Source of the DNA: Chara braunii
Taxonomy: Eukaryota > Streptophyta > Charophyceae > Charales > Characeae
DNA length: 56,691 bases
Direction: 5' to 3'
Assembly: GCA_003427395.1 (NCBI GenBank)
Contig: BFEA01000246.1
Span: forward strand, 997,400-1,054,090
Positions 44,838 to 56,691 of the stretch are shown in pieces. Below the pieces are notes generated by a model. The model had not been told where the DNA came from and made no database searches. It was given only the letters and a program-made list of their open reading frames with translations. How positions within the stretch are numbered: position 1 is the first letter of the stretch; each line of letters opens with the position of its first letter. Both the position numbers and the translations under genes were made by a program.

Positions 44838-46128
44838 GCAAGGCCCTAACCTAAAGGTATGCCCGACCTGCTTAAATAAACAAGTAAGGGTACTCACAAT
44901 TGGACTGCCCTAACCTAAGGGTATACCCAACACAGAAGAAAAACGTATGTCCTGACTGCCCCAACCTAGGGGTGTGCCCAGCACAACATAACCCATAACA
45001 TAAAACATATGACCAAGCCGCCCTAACCTAAGGATACGCCTAGCTTCTGCTTACCTGACGACAAGAAAGCATAAGACTAGACTGCCCCAACCTAGGGGCG
45101 TGCCTAGCCAGCCTCATACAAAGTTACATATGGCATAGGGTTAAACTGCCCCAACCTAGGGGTGTGCTTAACCTGCCTAGCATATACACAAACGACGAAT
45201 GGTTGGACCGCCCTAACCTAAGGGTACGTCCAACCCACAGAACATCCACGACAAAAGCATATCGCTAGGTCACCCCCAACCTAGGGGTACGCCTAGTTAG
45301 CTTACACAGTTTAAGTTACATAAGGCCATGCGATCAGACCTCCCTAACCCAAGGGTACGCATGGTCGGCCTGAACAAGTACAACGACGTATGGCTAAGCC
45401 GCCCTAACCTAAGGGTACGCTTAGCCTCCGCAAGAACAATTTTGAACAACCATGAATACTTTCACAAACTTTATGATTTTTCTTTTCTTCTTAGGCAGAT
45501 AGTCAGACCTACCCAACCTAGGGAAACATCCGACTCAGCTTTGTGTTTAGAAGGGAAAATAAAAACAAGTTTTATACTAACTCTCTGCCCTTTTTGTTAT
45601 CACGAGCATATGACTGAGCCGCCCTAACCTAAGGGTAGGCTCAGCCTGCCCGAGTTACCTTCCTTATACTCTTCACTTGTTTTTTTTTTCTTTTTATGCT
45701 ACCTGACTTANTGANTGGCTTTCTCAACCTAGGGTGCCCGGTCTGTCANAAATATAAGTTCAATAGTACATATATCCAACTTTTATACTCGAGGTGACAC
45801 TTTTGTTCATTGCCTATGGCTGAGCNGCCCTAACCTAAGGGTACGCTCAGTCTTATGCCTTTGTTCCCGAAGAAAAAAACATACACAGAGTNGGGTTTAC
45901 GCAACCTAGAATATCCCCAGCCCTGCTTTCAGCAACCCACAAAAGAAACATCAGGATTCTGACACATCCCAACCTAGGACGCCCATCCTCCTGTANAGAA
46001 ACCCCAAAAGAAANNAGCGGCTGGTCCGNCCGACCTAGGATAGGTCNAGTTCTCAAAATCATACAGTCAGTCTCACAAGCATAAAATAAACACANCACCG
46101 AACCCACTCAACCTAGAGGGGTCCAGCT
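44838..46128 (-). repeat. Array of 18 covarying hairpins (element B 3' LTR)
   Basis: The same 18 units as in copy A, in inverted order, with loop AACCTA when read ascending. Examples: GGTTGGAC/GTCCAACC (about 45201-45235), GGCTAAGC/GCTTAGCC (about 45391-45425), GACTGAGC/GGCTCAGC (about 45611-45645). At the unit near 45145 the inner arm is CCCC/GGGG, whereas copy A has CCCC/GAGG. At the unit near 45830 B pairs fully (GAGC/GCTC) where A has lost pairing. Confidence 0.9.
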
Positions 46129-46619
46129 TTTGGTTGACCCAGTCAAAACATGCAATACAACCTTCAACCCACCTTCCCCCAGTTCAACTTTGTCTGCATT
46201 CACTCAATTAGACATTGATCTCTCATATACTTGTTCCTTTAGCCTTCACAATGCATGTCCTGACATACATAAGAAAAGAGAAAAGTAATAGCTTCACATA
46301 GTTAAGTCCAAATAACTCAGGATAAAGTTTTAGGGGAAGGGATCACACAGGTTATCGAGGTTATACCTTAAGTTTCCTGCCTTCGGAACCCCGCCTGGGT
46401 TCNGGCAGAGCTCCCGCAATTGGTGGGGCAACCTCCCACAGAGGCCTTGGCGCGGACCTACGGGTTGCAATCCCGCCTGCNGCCTTCCTCTTGGCACCAA
46501 GAGACTAGACTTAGACGTAGAAAGGCAGAAAGAGAATAAGTCGGACTCTTAGATGAGTGTTCTCAGACTCGCGTGAGAGGGCCTTGAAACCTTGACTCGC
46601 CTGAGGGCCCCACAATGAT

Positions 46620-48000
46620 GGCCAAATAACGNAGTAGAACCCTTCANTTCACGGCCAAAACGCCAATTAACAGTCCCCNGATGAACCTCCCAACTGCAGC
46701 AGCAGCCGCATACGGTGNGCNCAGCAGCAGCGCACAGCGATAGACATCCNCCTGCATAGCAACAGCGNTGAGCAGAGTTACAACATCTAGCCTGTGTGTA
46801 TTGGCAGCCCGATTCAGCAGCAGCCTCCAACAAAGAAATAGTGTTTTGTACCCCGCAAGGGATGGCAACTTTGTCGGAGTACAGAACGGACAGTAACTGA
46901 TGCCGCAGAGGCTTNATAGCGGCCCATCACAACACAACTCGTACCCGTAGCCTGCTGAGAAGGCGCAGCANCNANACAGCCTCCGCAGCAGTGGCNAGCT
47001 ACCGTTGGACTCACAGTAACGGCCCTGCAGCAATAGTACTCCAAACANTGCCCANCCGAGCAACAGCGTTCCACCTGTGCCTTACACATTNACTAGGCCT
47101 CANACANTAACANCGCCCAGTTTGTATGTAGTGACAACTTGATTTAGCAGCAGCCAGCCCCTTGGGCGTACGGTAAACATTTAGCAGATACACANCTAGA
47201 TGNAGCGTAATGGCGCAGACAAACTCAGCAGNCGTAGCGGTATCAAACGCAGTAACCAAGAACTCGCAGCAACCACCATACTGTTGAACGCCACGGTAGC
47301 CCGCAAGCGGTCCGAGGCAAGATGCCTAGCAAGTACAGCAATCCACCGCCAGTACAGTACTCAGTAGAACTGCACGGCAGTAGTTCAGCGAAAACACACC
47401 AACACACAGCCTGTATACTGGCGGCTCGAACCAGNGGCAATGGCAGTTGTTGCAATAGTCCCAGTAAGCTCGCTGAACCAGTAAGCAAACCCTCTCAGCC
47501 TACCGAAGATACNGGCCACCTCACCGTCCCTTATTTANATACGGANGANACACACCCTTACACGACAAAACACCCCTCGCGCCATAGAATGGTGCAAAGC
47601 AAGGCTCTTACGCAAGGCACTCTGCCAACANCGCATATGGGAGAGGCATTGCAGGTGNCTCGTGAAACTCCAGTGTGCGTGCTCAACAAGGTCNCAGTGC
47701 TGCCTACTGAAAGCAGTCGGCAGTAAAAGCACAACCATAAANGGCTACATGTAATCAGAGCCTAGTTCACCCGCGTCTATTGAGTTNTGTAGCAACTCCT
47801 NCTTNCAGATCTGCCATCAGCACCNTNTGGCAAGCTCTGCGCTTGTCNTTGTTTGAAAACANGGGTGAGGCAAGCAGCGAGACACACAGCAATGNCTGTG
47901 GTGTAGGTACCANATGCCCATTAGTCATGTGACCTTATCACTTTGCAGTTCCCTGCAGCAGCGGAGTGCACTGGTTATCGTAACAGCGCTGCAAACACTA
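46620..48000. repeat. Degenerate CAG-rich LTR region (copy B)
   Basis: Inverted counterpart of 23400-24830: GCAGCAGC-rich cryptic simple sequence with many undetermined bases. Long frames on both strands are a product of the composition. Confidence 0.65.
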
Positions 48001-49680
48001 TCCCCCTACTGCGAACTACGTAGAGAATGGCCAAGTCAGCCAACTAGGATACGTTCGGAGTCTTCANAGCAGAGCCCTGTTGGGGTTACCAGCACTTATT
48101 GACACTCTCCCACGTTCGCAGCAGCCCAAANCTGCCCTAAGCCTGAGACGAGGATAACCCTCAGCCATAGTTCATGAGGTAACTGGTCTGCGTCTTGACA
48201 ACTGCAATCAATCAATGTGGTCTTACTCCCAAGGCTAAAAGATTGACCAGATCCACTAGAGATAGCNAGGGCATATCTGCAAATCCACTGAGTAGCCTAC
48301 CAACGTGCAACATGAGACAGGAGCCCGCGCTTAGAACAAAAAAATAAATAAATAATAATAATAATAAAAAATGAGCACATTGAATACTACCTATGACGAC
48401 CCAAGAGGATCCAACCTGCTATCCTCGTGGTCTCTCTCTCAAGCCGAGCAAATAACCCGATGCTGATGGGAACCATGCCAAGGGGTTGGAATGAGACGGT
48501 AAACTGCACTCCAACACACACCTGCCACCAAACACAAGGATGAATCTTTCACTCGACTATTGGAAGATTCACCGTCAATTCTCTTTTTTTTTTTTTTTTT
48601 TTTGTAAGTATTTTTCTACCCTTCCTCTCCCTCAAATTCGTTGTAGAAGTTGTACATGAAAATGTATTTCTGCCAAATTCACTGGAGCCAAGGGAAAGGG
48701 GCTCAAATTAAATCGTTAGAGTGAGAACCCTTCGGGCAGAATGTGTCCCTATGAGATCACCAACCTCTAAAGTACAACAACTTCGATCATCTCCGCTACC
48801 AATATCTGGCAACCGTGATAGCAGGCGCTATAGAAATATCAGTGAAGAAGAGTACATGCTGCAGTTTACTTTTCCTACGTCAGTTTTCCCGCTTCCTTCA
48901 CTACCGTCCTCGTCTTCTCCCCCGTTTCGCCTACTTCACGCGTGCCCCACGCAGCCCCCGAGTGTCATAGCATCGAATCTGACACTCGAACATAAAAACT
49001 AACACGACTAAACGACTCGCCCTGGCCCAAAACCCCAAATTAGCACTTTACCTTGCTCGATTCCATAAAGGAACGAGCGAGATATCAGTTCTTCACTCCC
49101 GCTTTTCCCTCTCTTCTCCAGCCTCGACTTTTTCGCGCACTTGTTTTCTCTCTTTCTCCTCTCCTCCTACTCAACTCCAAAGTCTAATCACATACCCAGA
49201 TTCACCCTGCTTCTAAACCCTCACCTAGCACTCTACCTCCTCTAGTTCCATCTAGAGACGCGCGAGCTACATCCTCTCTGACTTGCCATACCCGTTTTCT
49301 CCCTTGTTGCACTCTTCTTGCCCGGATGCTCCTTGTGCAGCAGGCCGCCCAGGTTCATTCGTCCCTTGATGCACCCATGTGTCCCTCAGCCTTCAACTTC
49401 TTCTCTCCGACCTCCCTTCCTACTGACCCACTNCCATACTAACGTAACAGCTGCGGTCCTCTCGTCTTCCACCTCGCCATCTCCATCTTCTGTTGTACCT
49501 GGCGCAGAATCCAGCCAAGCTCAGCCCCCTTGTCTGTACGCACCTGGCAAGTAAACCGCCCAGATCCAACCCTCCTTCATCTGGCTGTCTACCCTTTTGT
49601 GTAGCCCAACGTTCCAGCGTTGCCCTGGTCGGGAGGCAGCATGGCACCGACAGTCACCGTATGNAGGACCGATTGTCGGG

Positions 49681-49770
49681 CTCTTCCCGAATTTATGCGT
49701 ATCATCCTTGCGCAGGGGCCATGCTAACCTTCCCCATATCGTTCCAGTTTTAACGGATGTCCCGAAGGAC
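49681..49770 (-). ncRNA. U6 snRNA-derived segment within LTR (element B)
   Basis: Minus-strand GTCCTTCGGGACATCCGTTA onward through TTAGCATGGCCCCTGCGCAA to CATAAATTCGGGAAGAG. It has the same altered box (ATGGGGA in place of ACAGAGA) as copy A and the same length of about 90 nt. The shared defect shows a single capture event followed by amplification with the LTR. Confidence 0.88.
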
Positions 49771-50875
49771 TGTACCATGGCAGTGGTAGCCCGGCAGTTC
49801 GTGGGTGTATCCACTGAACAATGCTGCTGGGCTTCCTTGCAGGTCCCGACACCGTTACCGGACCGTGTTCCAAAAAAAAAAAAAAAAAAAAAAAAAAATC
49901 AAAGAACTTAAAGATAGAAATTAATAAAAAACAGGTGGGGGGGGACTGGTGGTGCTCGGTCCTATCTCGCGGGCCCGCTGTCGGAACCCCCCGCAAAAAG
50001 CAAAAGGGGATAGTCCCACATGACCCTCAACCCCTCGACTCTCTCCATAATGCTCCTCCGCCGCTCCACTCAAGCATCGATCCTGGGACCCGCCTGGTGG
50101 GCACTCTGGCCTCGATCCTGGGACCCACCTGGTGGGAATTCAATGACATAACCTATAGGGCTAAGCCCCAACTTGGAGGTAACAGGCGCACTCCTACTCA
50201 TAAAGAGTAAGGACAGCCTGTCCAGGCCAGCAAGCTGCATCTCAGGCCGCCCCCCTTACTTACCGTTTGCGTTCAAGGGCCCGTAGGCACCCAGGCGCAG
50301 CTTTGGAGGGCATAGTCTCGTCATGCTGNCGGGCACGTTGCCGCATCATGCTGCGGCTACGGCCGGGCCCTCCTACTCCCTTGCTTTCATCGGGAAATTG
50401 CCCGGTCCACCACCTTCGGGCCGAAAAGCACCCCGACTTCTACTCACTCGTCCCGACCTACGCCGTCCTAGCTAAAGTTCGCTACGGCTCCTACTGTCGG
50501 CAGCACGTGGTCCACCGGACTCCTACGAATTTTTTTATGGGGCGGCCCTGAACCATCAGCCCCCAGTAAGTCGGACAACGCCCCCCTCCCGATCACCGCC
50601 TTACCTGGTCAACTTTACGCCGTCCGACTCTTCGTCCGTGCGTGCGAGTCTGCGACCGCCTCGGAAAATCTAGGGTAACTCTGACCTGTGCTACCGACGT
50701 TTCATGGTCTTCCTCGACCTAGACTCGGTCTTGGAAATGCATGGCCTCGAAGTGCACGCCCACACATTCTCTTATCAATATAAATGGGCTGCACCCTCAG
50801 ATTTCGTCAGGCGCGCTCTCCCTGCGAGCTGCGAAAACGTGCCCAAATACCCTTGTAAGGGTATTCGGGCCGACA

Positions 50876-52780
50876 NTTTTCCGNACCTTATTAAGCGACG
50901 TCCCCGTCGCGNNGNACAATCAAGGCTATACGCANAATCACATCTTGCTGACAAGNAAGCGACCAATCCGGTTCACNGGCTCGACTCTGTTCGAGGGTGT
51001 CTCNTCAACCTACTCCCATCACGACGTTCCACTGCCAGGATTTCAACCTGGGTCTCCCACNTCCTGGCCTNGGAGCTAGGGGATACTTTGTTCCNTACTA
51101 CAGCGTACTACCCGCTCCCAGGTAGTAGGTTGACAACCCTCTCCCTTCGTCNTAGACCTCTGCCNGCTTGNCGTTGGGTGTCCTATTTAGTCATCGTCCN
51201 GCGAACGGGGTCATAACTTAGGACGCGGGTCCTAACNGAGACCTCTCAAAATACAGGGCGCCTTTAGCCNCCCACATGGTNGTGCTTACCATCTCAACCC
51301 ACAATGAACGCCCANCCTGGAGTCTAACACAGGNGGCTTCAGGTCTCCATCTTGGCCCACAGTGGACCGATCGATCACACCGAATCCACGGCCCACCGCA
51401 TTGTTATGTAGCGATNGTGCCCTCGTTGGTTACGCAACGATAAGCAACTCTCCCTATCTTGGCACNCCAAAGGNTCCTGACTCTTGACCTAATCGACCCC
51501 AATGACCTTCCCTCCAGCTAAACCTCTCCGGGTGGCCGACCCTTCAAGACTTAACATTTGGTAAGCCATGGTCCCGCTGCCAGGTTGTGCCGGTCAGCGG
51601 CCCTCGCTGGGAGTTAGGTTCTACAGTTGCAGCGATGCTAAGTATAGCCCCCTAGCTTGGTCTCACAATACGTCCCTTAGACTAACCCACGTGGTCTGGC
51701 ACTTTTTTTCACAACGACAATCAAAGGATCACATACCGCTGCCCACGGGACTACGTGGAGGGATAGTGCCCTTCTTAATGTTTCACCCAAATCCTCAATA
51801 ATTCCACAGGGTCGCGCCTCCTTTACTTTGATCAAAAGCAGGTAAGGTCACACATCTTTGAGGGATACTCACAATATTTTTCAAATTCCAATATAATTGC
51901 TAGAAATTTTCATCCATGATTCTCACAAAATATCTGGTCTTTCCTCGTCATACTTTTCATACATGCAAACATTATCATCACTTATAGCAACTCTTCTGAG
52001 TGCTCTCACGAAATTTCATCCTTTCAAGAAAGTCCAATTGGCCACTGGACTTCCCCCTCTCATTTATGAATCATACACAAAAAGTACAACTTTAGTTGTG
52101 ACCTTTCCACTCCTCACCAATCCAGNCGGGTAAAGCATATCACCACTGTCTCAATAATATGAGAGCACTNCTTTCCCTTATACTTCCGGCTCCACTCGTC
52201 ACTAGGACACGGGTGCGCAAATANAGTGGAAGGAAGCGCAGATCAGTCCATCTCGTAACATTCGTTTCATCATATCATTGTCCATATGGGCAGTCCACAA
52301 ACCGAGAGTGATTGTGACACACCACACACAACACAGAGACAAAGGTTGAGACTCACATATAGACTCAGGACATGGGGCCTTGCAATGAACAAAGGCGCCT
52401 GTCCTCATCACAAAAATCAAGGTTATTATACAAAAAGTACAGGTATCCAACAAAAGTTATGATACCCAAGCGCCGAAGTATCGAGGACTCGACAGTCGCT
52501 CCACACGCACGGGGGTTTATCTAACAAGGGTATTAACACTCTGCGTCACCTCGGCAGAAGAGAAAGCATTCAACTCATACTCAGTTTTATCTTATGTANA
52601 AAGAAGGTCCTCAAGTCTATAATGCGATATAACACCTCATTACTGGCCTAGCTCACTGATGTACATGGGTCTGATCCAATCCTCCAAATATCCCTCTATA
52701 TAAAAGTAACAATCAGTCGGTGAGTCAGAGACGTCTCGCATATACCAGACTTAGGCCTTCTCGGACCTTATTAGAAAACC
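50876..52780 (-). other. Untranslated 3' internal region of element B
   Basis: Counterpart of 18801-20672. No sense ORF. The antisense 170-codon frame (50704-51216) overlaps its LTR-proximal end. Undetermined bases cluster in 50870-51480. Confidence 0.65.
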
Positions 52781-53520
52781 CTACCCCTGATCACTCATGA
52801 CCATCTGCAGCTGCCTATANAACTGCGCCCTCTCAGNTGGNTGCTCCTCTCTTTTCTCTGTCTTGTGGGAACGATGCTCTNTTCTTCTTTCTNCCTCATG
52901 AGACCTCGAGGAGGCACCTCTCTCAAAAGTCCTCCNGCCTTCTGCNTCAGGCTCCTTTCTTTTTCTTTNCATGCTTATTCTCTCCTCTGTCTGGNGTGTG
53001 GGAGTANAGTAGCTCCTCAGCAACCGCCTGCAATCTCCNCAATGCAACGCTCTTTCCACAACGCTCCTGATGAACATCCTTATAGGCCTCCTCACGAACT
53101 AGAGGAACCCTCTCACTCTGGTCNCANGTGCAATGTTTTGCNCGTCCGCAAACCGGTCATAAGNCCACAAGAACTCAACNAGGTTCGTTTCATCGAACCG
53201 GATTGGCACTTCATCTCTCCCCACANGTGAGGGNTGTATCCCTTCCATCTTCCTTTCGAACTCCTGCCAGGTTTCTGACTTCCGTACATATCTGGCAATG
53301 GCCTCAGCCCACTCGCCCTCCCCTCGTACCTCTCTCAGCACTCTGGCTTCATCCCATCTGAACTCGCTGGCGAGCTTCTCGAACTCGACCAAAAACAACT
53401 CCACGTTCCCTCCTCTGAATATGGGTGGCCTGTCCTCTCTCCTGGTCCATCCCTGCACTCTCTGTCTGGATGCTCCCTGAGGGGGTTACACTGGCCCTGT
53501 CCCTCCCTTCCCTCTTGGCA
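52781..53520 (-). pseudogene. Second gag-like ORF, element B
   Basis: Reads MPRGKGGTGPV, a private stop (TAA), then PPQGASRQRVQGWTRREDRP... in frame with the Gag-like domain ELFLVEFEKLASEFRWDEAR. The shared TAG lies at 53099-53101 after TRVRGFL, followed by FVRRPIRMFIRSVVERALH and a charged C-terminus. A further private TAG at 52781-52783 replaces the Tyr region of copy A just before GFLIRSEKA. It keeps the Trp that copy A has lost at codon 25. Several codons are undetermined. Confidence 0.72.
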
Positions 53521-53644
53521 TGGCTTCGCCAAATGGTGTCAAGCCTGTACAACAAGGAATAGTCAAGCCAAAGTACTTACCTATCCATACATACGTACTA
53601 TCATAAGATATCATATCATTTTAATGAACGTCCATACAATCTTT

Positions 53645-53900
53645 CTATACTGATACCCCCATCTCGGCTCGAGCGACAAATTTCTTCAACCTCGAGCCTG
53701 ACACCCAGTCCTTCCAAGCGGTCCCATTAAACTCCCTAATTTGGTACGCGTCGTGCTCTCCACACCTGACGACCCTGTATGGTCCCAACCACCTCTTGTC
53801 CAACTTTCGAGACCACTGCTTCTCCAGGGATGAGTCATATAGCAGCACAACGTCTCCCACTTTGAGAGGCTCCTTCCTTGGTAGTGCCTACTTTCCTTTC
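53645..53900 (-). pseudogene. Integrase C-terminal tip (remnant of pol), element B
   Basis: LKVGDVVLLYDSSLEKQW, KLDKRWLGPYRV and VSGSRLKKFVAR on the minus strand, ending in a stop at 53645. It is joined to the gag tail by the same junction as copy A, with no protease, reverse transcriptase, RNase H or integrase core between them. Confidence 0.87.
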
Positions 53901-55535
53901 CTGCTTCACCTCTTCGTTTCCACCTATCTCCCCCACCCTGATAACGCTATGGACCTCTTTCTCCTACCATATATGAAACATGGTTGGAGGATTGGGTGGT
54001 GCACCTGCCTCCGCTCTGCGTAAGGCCTCCTTCCTTGTGCGACCTGGAATCTTCGAGTTCAGGTGGTACCCCCACTTGTCGTACATATCGCCATCGTAGT
54101 TGGTGCTGATCAGCCCTTCGTCCTCGTTGTTCCTCCTAACGTGGCAGAACTTGATGGTGTGGCCTTTCTGCNCATGATGCCAGCAAATGACATTCCTCCA
54201 ATCAATCCTGCCTCGGCCTACGCCTCTTCCACCTTCTTGGCCTCCTTGACTTCCTGACGCGTTCCAGCCCTCGCTTCCCCGGCCTATGGCGTTACTACCA
54301 CCATTTCCCCGGCTGTTACCTCCCCGACCACCATTCCCGCACCCTCGGCCCCATCCTTGATTTTGTCCGCATCCGCCGCCTTGATTACCTTGCGAACCTT
54401 GCGGGGCGGACTGCTGGGGTTGGGTTGGTTGTTGGGGCTGGATGGCTCACTTGTTGGGCTTGGGGTCCTGGGCAGCCGCAGGAAGCCATGCTCATCGGTG
54501 GTCCGGCACATGACCCATGCGGCCCATTCAGTGGTCATGGGGCGTATGAGCAATGTCCATGCCAGTGGCTTGGAGGCCCACAACCTGGCCACGGCCCATA
54601 GGGTGCTGGTGCAGCCTGATAGGACGACTCCGGAGGTGGCATTGCTACAGCTTGCGGGGCCTGACCCCTCCCTGAGCCTTGCCTCCCTTGAGCCAAGTTC
54701 CTTACCTTCCTTGGAGACTTTGTCAACTTTTGTGCATCAGGTTCCTCTTCCTCTTCCTCTTCCTCTTCTTCCTGCACCACTGCTCTTTTTGCTTTCCGTT
54801 GGGTCTGAGGTGCCGCCATAGTTTTCCTTTTTGCCTCCTTCTCTGCGTCGAGCTGGGCCACTGCGTCCTCTATCACTTTCTTGAAATCGCGTCCATCACT
54901 CGTGNTGGCATCCAAAGCCTTCCTCTTCTTNCTGGCTTGTCTCATCNGAAAAATGTCTACTTGGTCCAGTTCTCCTTCTATCACGCCTTCCTTTATGGCG
55001 NCCCAGGTTAGTTTTTTTCCTGGCGCANCCTTCTTGGTTAACGACGAGGCCTCCCAATTCTTAAAGTGCCCCAGGAATGTGGCACACTGTTCCTCCTCCG
55101 CCAACCCTGGGACTTTCCTTGCCATCTTCTCGAATGNTGTGGCGAAGGCCCCGACTGTGGAGAATTCATCCCGCTGCANCATCTCCAAATCTGTCTTAGT
55201 CAGCAAGCCATCCCCTAACTTGAATCGCCTTTGCATCTCATCCTTGAATTTTGCCGAGTCTCCCCTTGCTTCAGCAACTACTTTCATTACTTCGGGCCGG
55301 GTTTCCCACCAGATATATCGAGGTAGGAACTTAAATTTATCTACCTCAGGCACCTCGGNCGTANNCGTTTCCAGGAGCTCCAGCCATTTCGACACTCTCT
55401 CTCTCCTTCAAAATGGAAGACGTCAACCNTTGGTACCTGTAGCNGTGCCAACTCCCTTTTTTCAAGGGCCTTGACGAAGTCTGNTGGNGTAGCTGCCGGG
55501 CCCCGCTTGATTCCATCTGCATNNNGCATCTTCAT
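53901..55535 (-). pseudogene. Broken gag of retroelement B
   Basis: The start region reads MXXADGIKRGPAA with the Glu codon that is a stop in copy A. A 2-bp expansion in a GAGAGA run (about 55400) shifts the frame just before VSKWLELLE. The capsid-like domain is then open for 286 codons (55395-54535), including GHFKNWEASSLTKK and APGKKLTW, which copy A lacks, and the Glu-rich stretch. The zinc knuckle at 54144-54185 reads C-W-H-H-x-Q-K-G-H-T-I-K-F-C: the second Cys is His. Shifts follow in the Gly-rich tail. It is the better preserved of the two gags but still not intact. Confidence 0.87.
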
Positions 55536-55847
55536 CTCTTTCTGCTAACCAACCATACAGAAGTAACAAGGGATAGACCGGTAAGCAGTTCGTCAAGTTT
55601 CAGAGGGCTTGCCCTACATCATTCTTGACAACTCTACTTCTAAGTTTAGCTAACCGCTCTACCATTAGTCATTCACGCCCAAGATACAACCTAANTCGCA
55701 CTATATATCGCTCAGTCTTATTATAACTTCATATACGGTCCTCTTATATAAGCCCATCCAACCTATAACNTTTGTCGTTTTACCTGGATCATCAGCCTGC
55801 ACTTAANCTGGGTTCGTTCNCTTAAGGANCCCGATAGGCAGCNGAGA

Positions 55848-55865
55848 TCCCCGGGAACGGCGCCA
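55848..55865 (-). promoter_or_regulatory. Primer binding site, tRNA-Asp type (element B)
   Basis: On the minus strand TGGCGCCGTTCCCGGGGA, two bases after the LTR end (...GCTCGACA). It differs from the canonical tRNA-Asp site TGGCGCCGTTGCCGGGGA at one base and fits better than copy A. Confidence 0.87.
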
Positions 55866-55867
55866 CC

Positions 55868-56691
55868 TGTCGAGCGCATCGGTCCCGCACGGGGACCCTC
55901 CCGGCCTCGTCACGCAGGATTATGCAGGACTTGTCGCGGAGAGCGTTTGCCGCTCCGGCCGGGTGCGCCAGCCGTACCTCTCGCGAGTCCCTACGACAGG
56001 AAAGAGTCACGAGAGGCACCGCTACCTCCACTTGAGGGAGCTGTCACCATCCCTTAGGTAGGTGTATCTCTGTCGAGCTACTGAACCACATGCGAAAGCT
56101 TTTCGTATGCAATTGCAGAGGTGGCCCAACCNAGGGCGTTTCTCGTTCGCTGTAGCATAGGGGGTACGCGCGGTCGAACGCCCGAAATCGAACCCGTACG
56201 CGAGTCCTCGTACTGGGGGGCTGAAGTCCCAGACACAATTCGACGACGGTCGACTAGGACTCGCTTCACACGCCACTGGTTACACTACACCACTCACGCT
56301 TACCACGCGTAACTCACAAAAGCACGCACAAAACAGACTCCACAAACAACACCACAACTCAACAACTCCTGGGCCCCTTCTATGTTCAACCCATAACTTT
56401 TCGCAGCGAGAATCGGATAGATGTCGCGCGTAGGCCTTTAGTATAAGAGTCGTGCAAGCGCACGACTCCCGTATATCAACCAACCATGTGGGTNTGCGCA
56501 AACATTCGCGCAGATGNGNTACCTTGTGGTACTCGCAGCCCTGCGGCCCTTGATACTGTCGAGGGTCGCGTTCGACACTCAAGTGTCGGCTGACAGGCGC
56601 TTTGAGGGGTAGTCTCTCGACTTCAGACAACCGTCAAGTGCGGTTGAAGACCACACCCTCTTCTGCACCCTGTGCAGAGGGGTTGAGTAGA
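55868..56691 (-). mobile_element. Element B, 5' LTR, 3' portion (runs out of window)
   Basis: Collinear (inverted) with 35600-36405. It carries the palindromes CGACACT/AGTGTCG and GAGTCGTGC/GCACGACTC and the GAAAAGTTATGGGTT motif. The remaining roughly 7.9 kb of this LTR would lie to the right of the window. Confidence 0.88.

Larger units (their letters stand above)
42456..50875 (-). mobile_element. Element B, 3' LTR (truncated at its 3' end)
   Basis: Minus-strand counterpart of the LTR of element A: it starts TGTCGGCCCGAATACCC at 50875 and is collinear down to 42456. About 460 bp of the LTR 3' end is missing. It lacks the hAT and solo-LTR insertions, so it serves as the empty-site reference for both. 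8.42 kb remain. Single undetermined bases are scattered from about 45700 upward. The sequence between named sub-features holds no gene that I recognise. Confidence 0.88.

Noticed and set aside
15137-56330. The inverted A/B arrangement as one large palindrome formed by an assembly error
   Set aside because: A and B differ by many substitutions, private stops, a gag indel and the nested hAT and solo-LTR insertions, so they are distinct copies; the scaffolding between them still needs long-read support.

Overview
The window is eukaryotic nuclear DNA from a repeat-rich genome. It holds one recognisable host gene, the 3' part of the cytosolic chaperonin subunit gene CCT1 (TCP1-alpha), split into six short exons with GT-AG introns. 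The protein is closest to plant CCT1 as I remember the family. The retroelement Gag (HFEGERVSKWLELLE...) resembles Gag families I associate with charophyte algae such as Chara, so a streptophyte alga is my best guess. This is inference from memory, not a search result.

Layout. 1-6772: CCT1 on + (exons 1215-1349, 2373-2477, 3004-3132, 3479-3582, 5685-5775, 6680-6772). Its introns hold a duplicated (TG)n(AG)n tract, a 175-bp tandem duplication, three adjacent foldback elements and a 36-bp minisatellite. 6773-11076: 3' flank with two more copies of a 111-bp foldback family, a local duplication and long (GA)n/(TC)n tracts. 11077-11214: an N gap followed by a Nextera mate-pair junction adapter, which is an assembly artefact. 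11215-15136: repeat-derived, increasingly AT-rich DNA with no recognised gene.

15137-36405 and 42456-56691: two copies (A on +, B on -) of one very unusual non-autonomous LTR retroelement. Its internal region is about 5 kb: a tRNA-Asp-type primer binding site, a broken gag with a defective zinc knuckle, only the C-terminal tip of integrase, then a second gag-like ORF. Its LTRs are about 8.8 kb, longer than the internal region. Each complete LTR carries a U6 snRNA-derived segment, an array of 18 hairpins whose arms vary in a compensatory way around a conserved TAGGTT loop, a second hairpin family, and a cluster of palindromes near its 3' end. The 3' LTR of copy A is split by a hAT-type transposon (27267-28378, 8-bp target duplication, empty site preserved in copy B) and by a diverged 5.85-kb solo LTR in opposite orientation (copy C, 29267-35116, target duplication TCGC).

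36406-42455: about 6 kb between the elements, with microsatellites, a degenerate minus-strand coding-like stretch (37525-38990) that I could not identify, and AT-rich sequence. Scattered single Ns in copy B suggest that reads from several element copies were merged there.

The strongest candidate for something undescribed is the giant LTR as a carrier of structured modules: the covarying hairpin arrays and the U6-derived segment. The fold of the array is kept in copy C even though most of the loop and arm sequence has changed.
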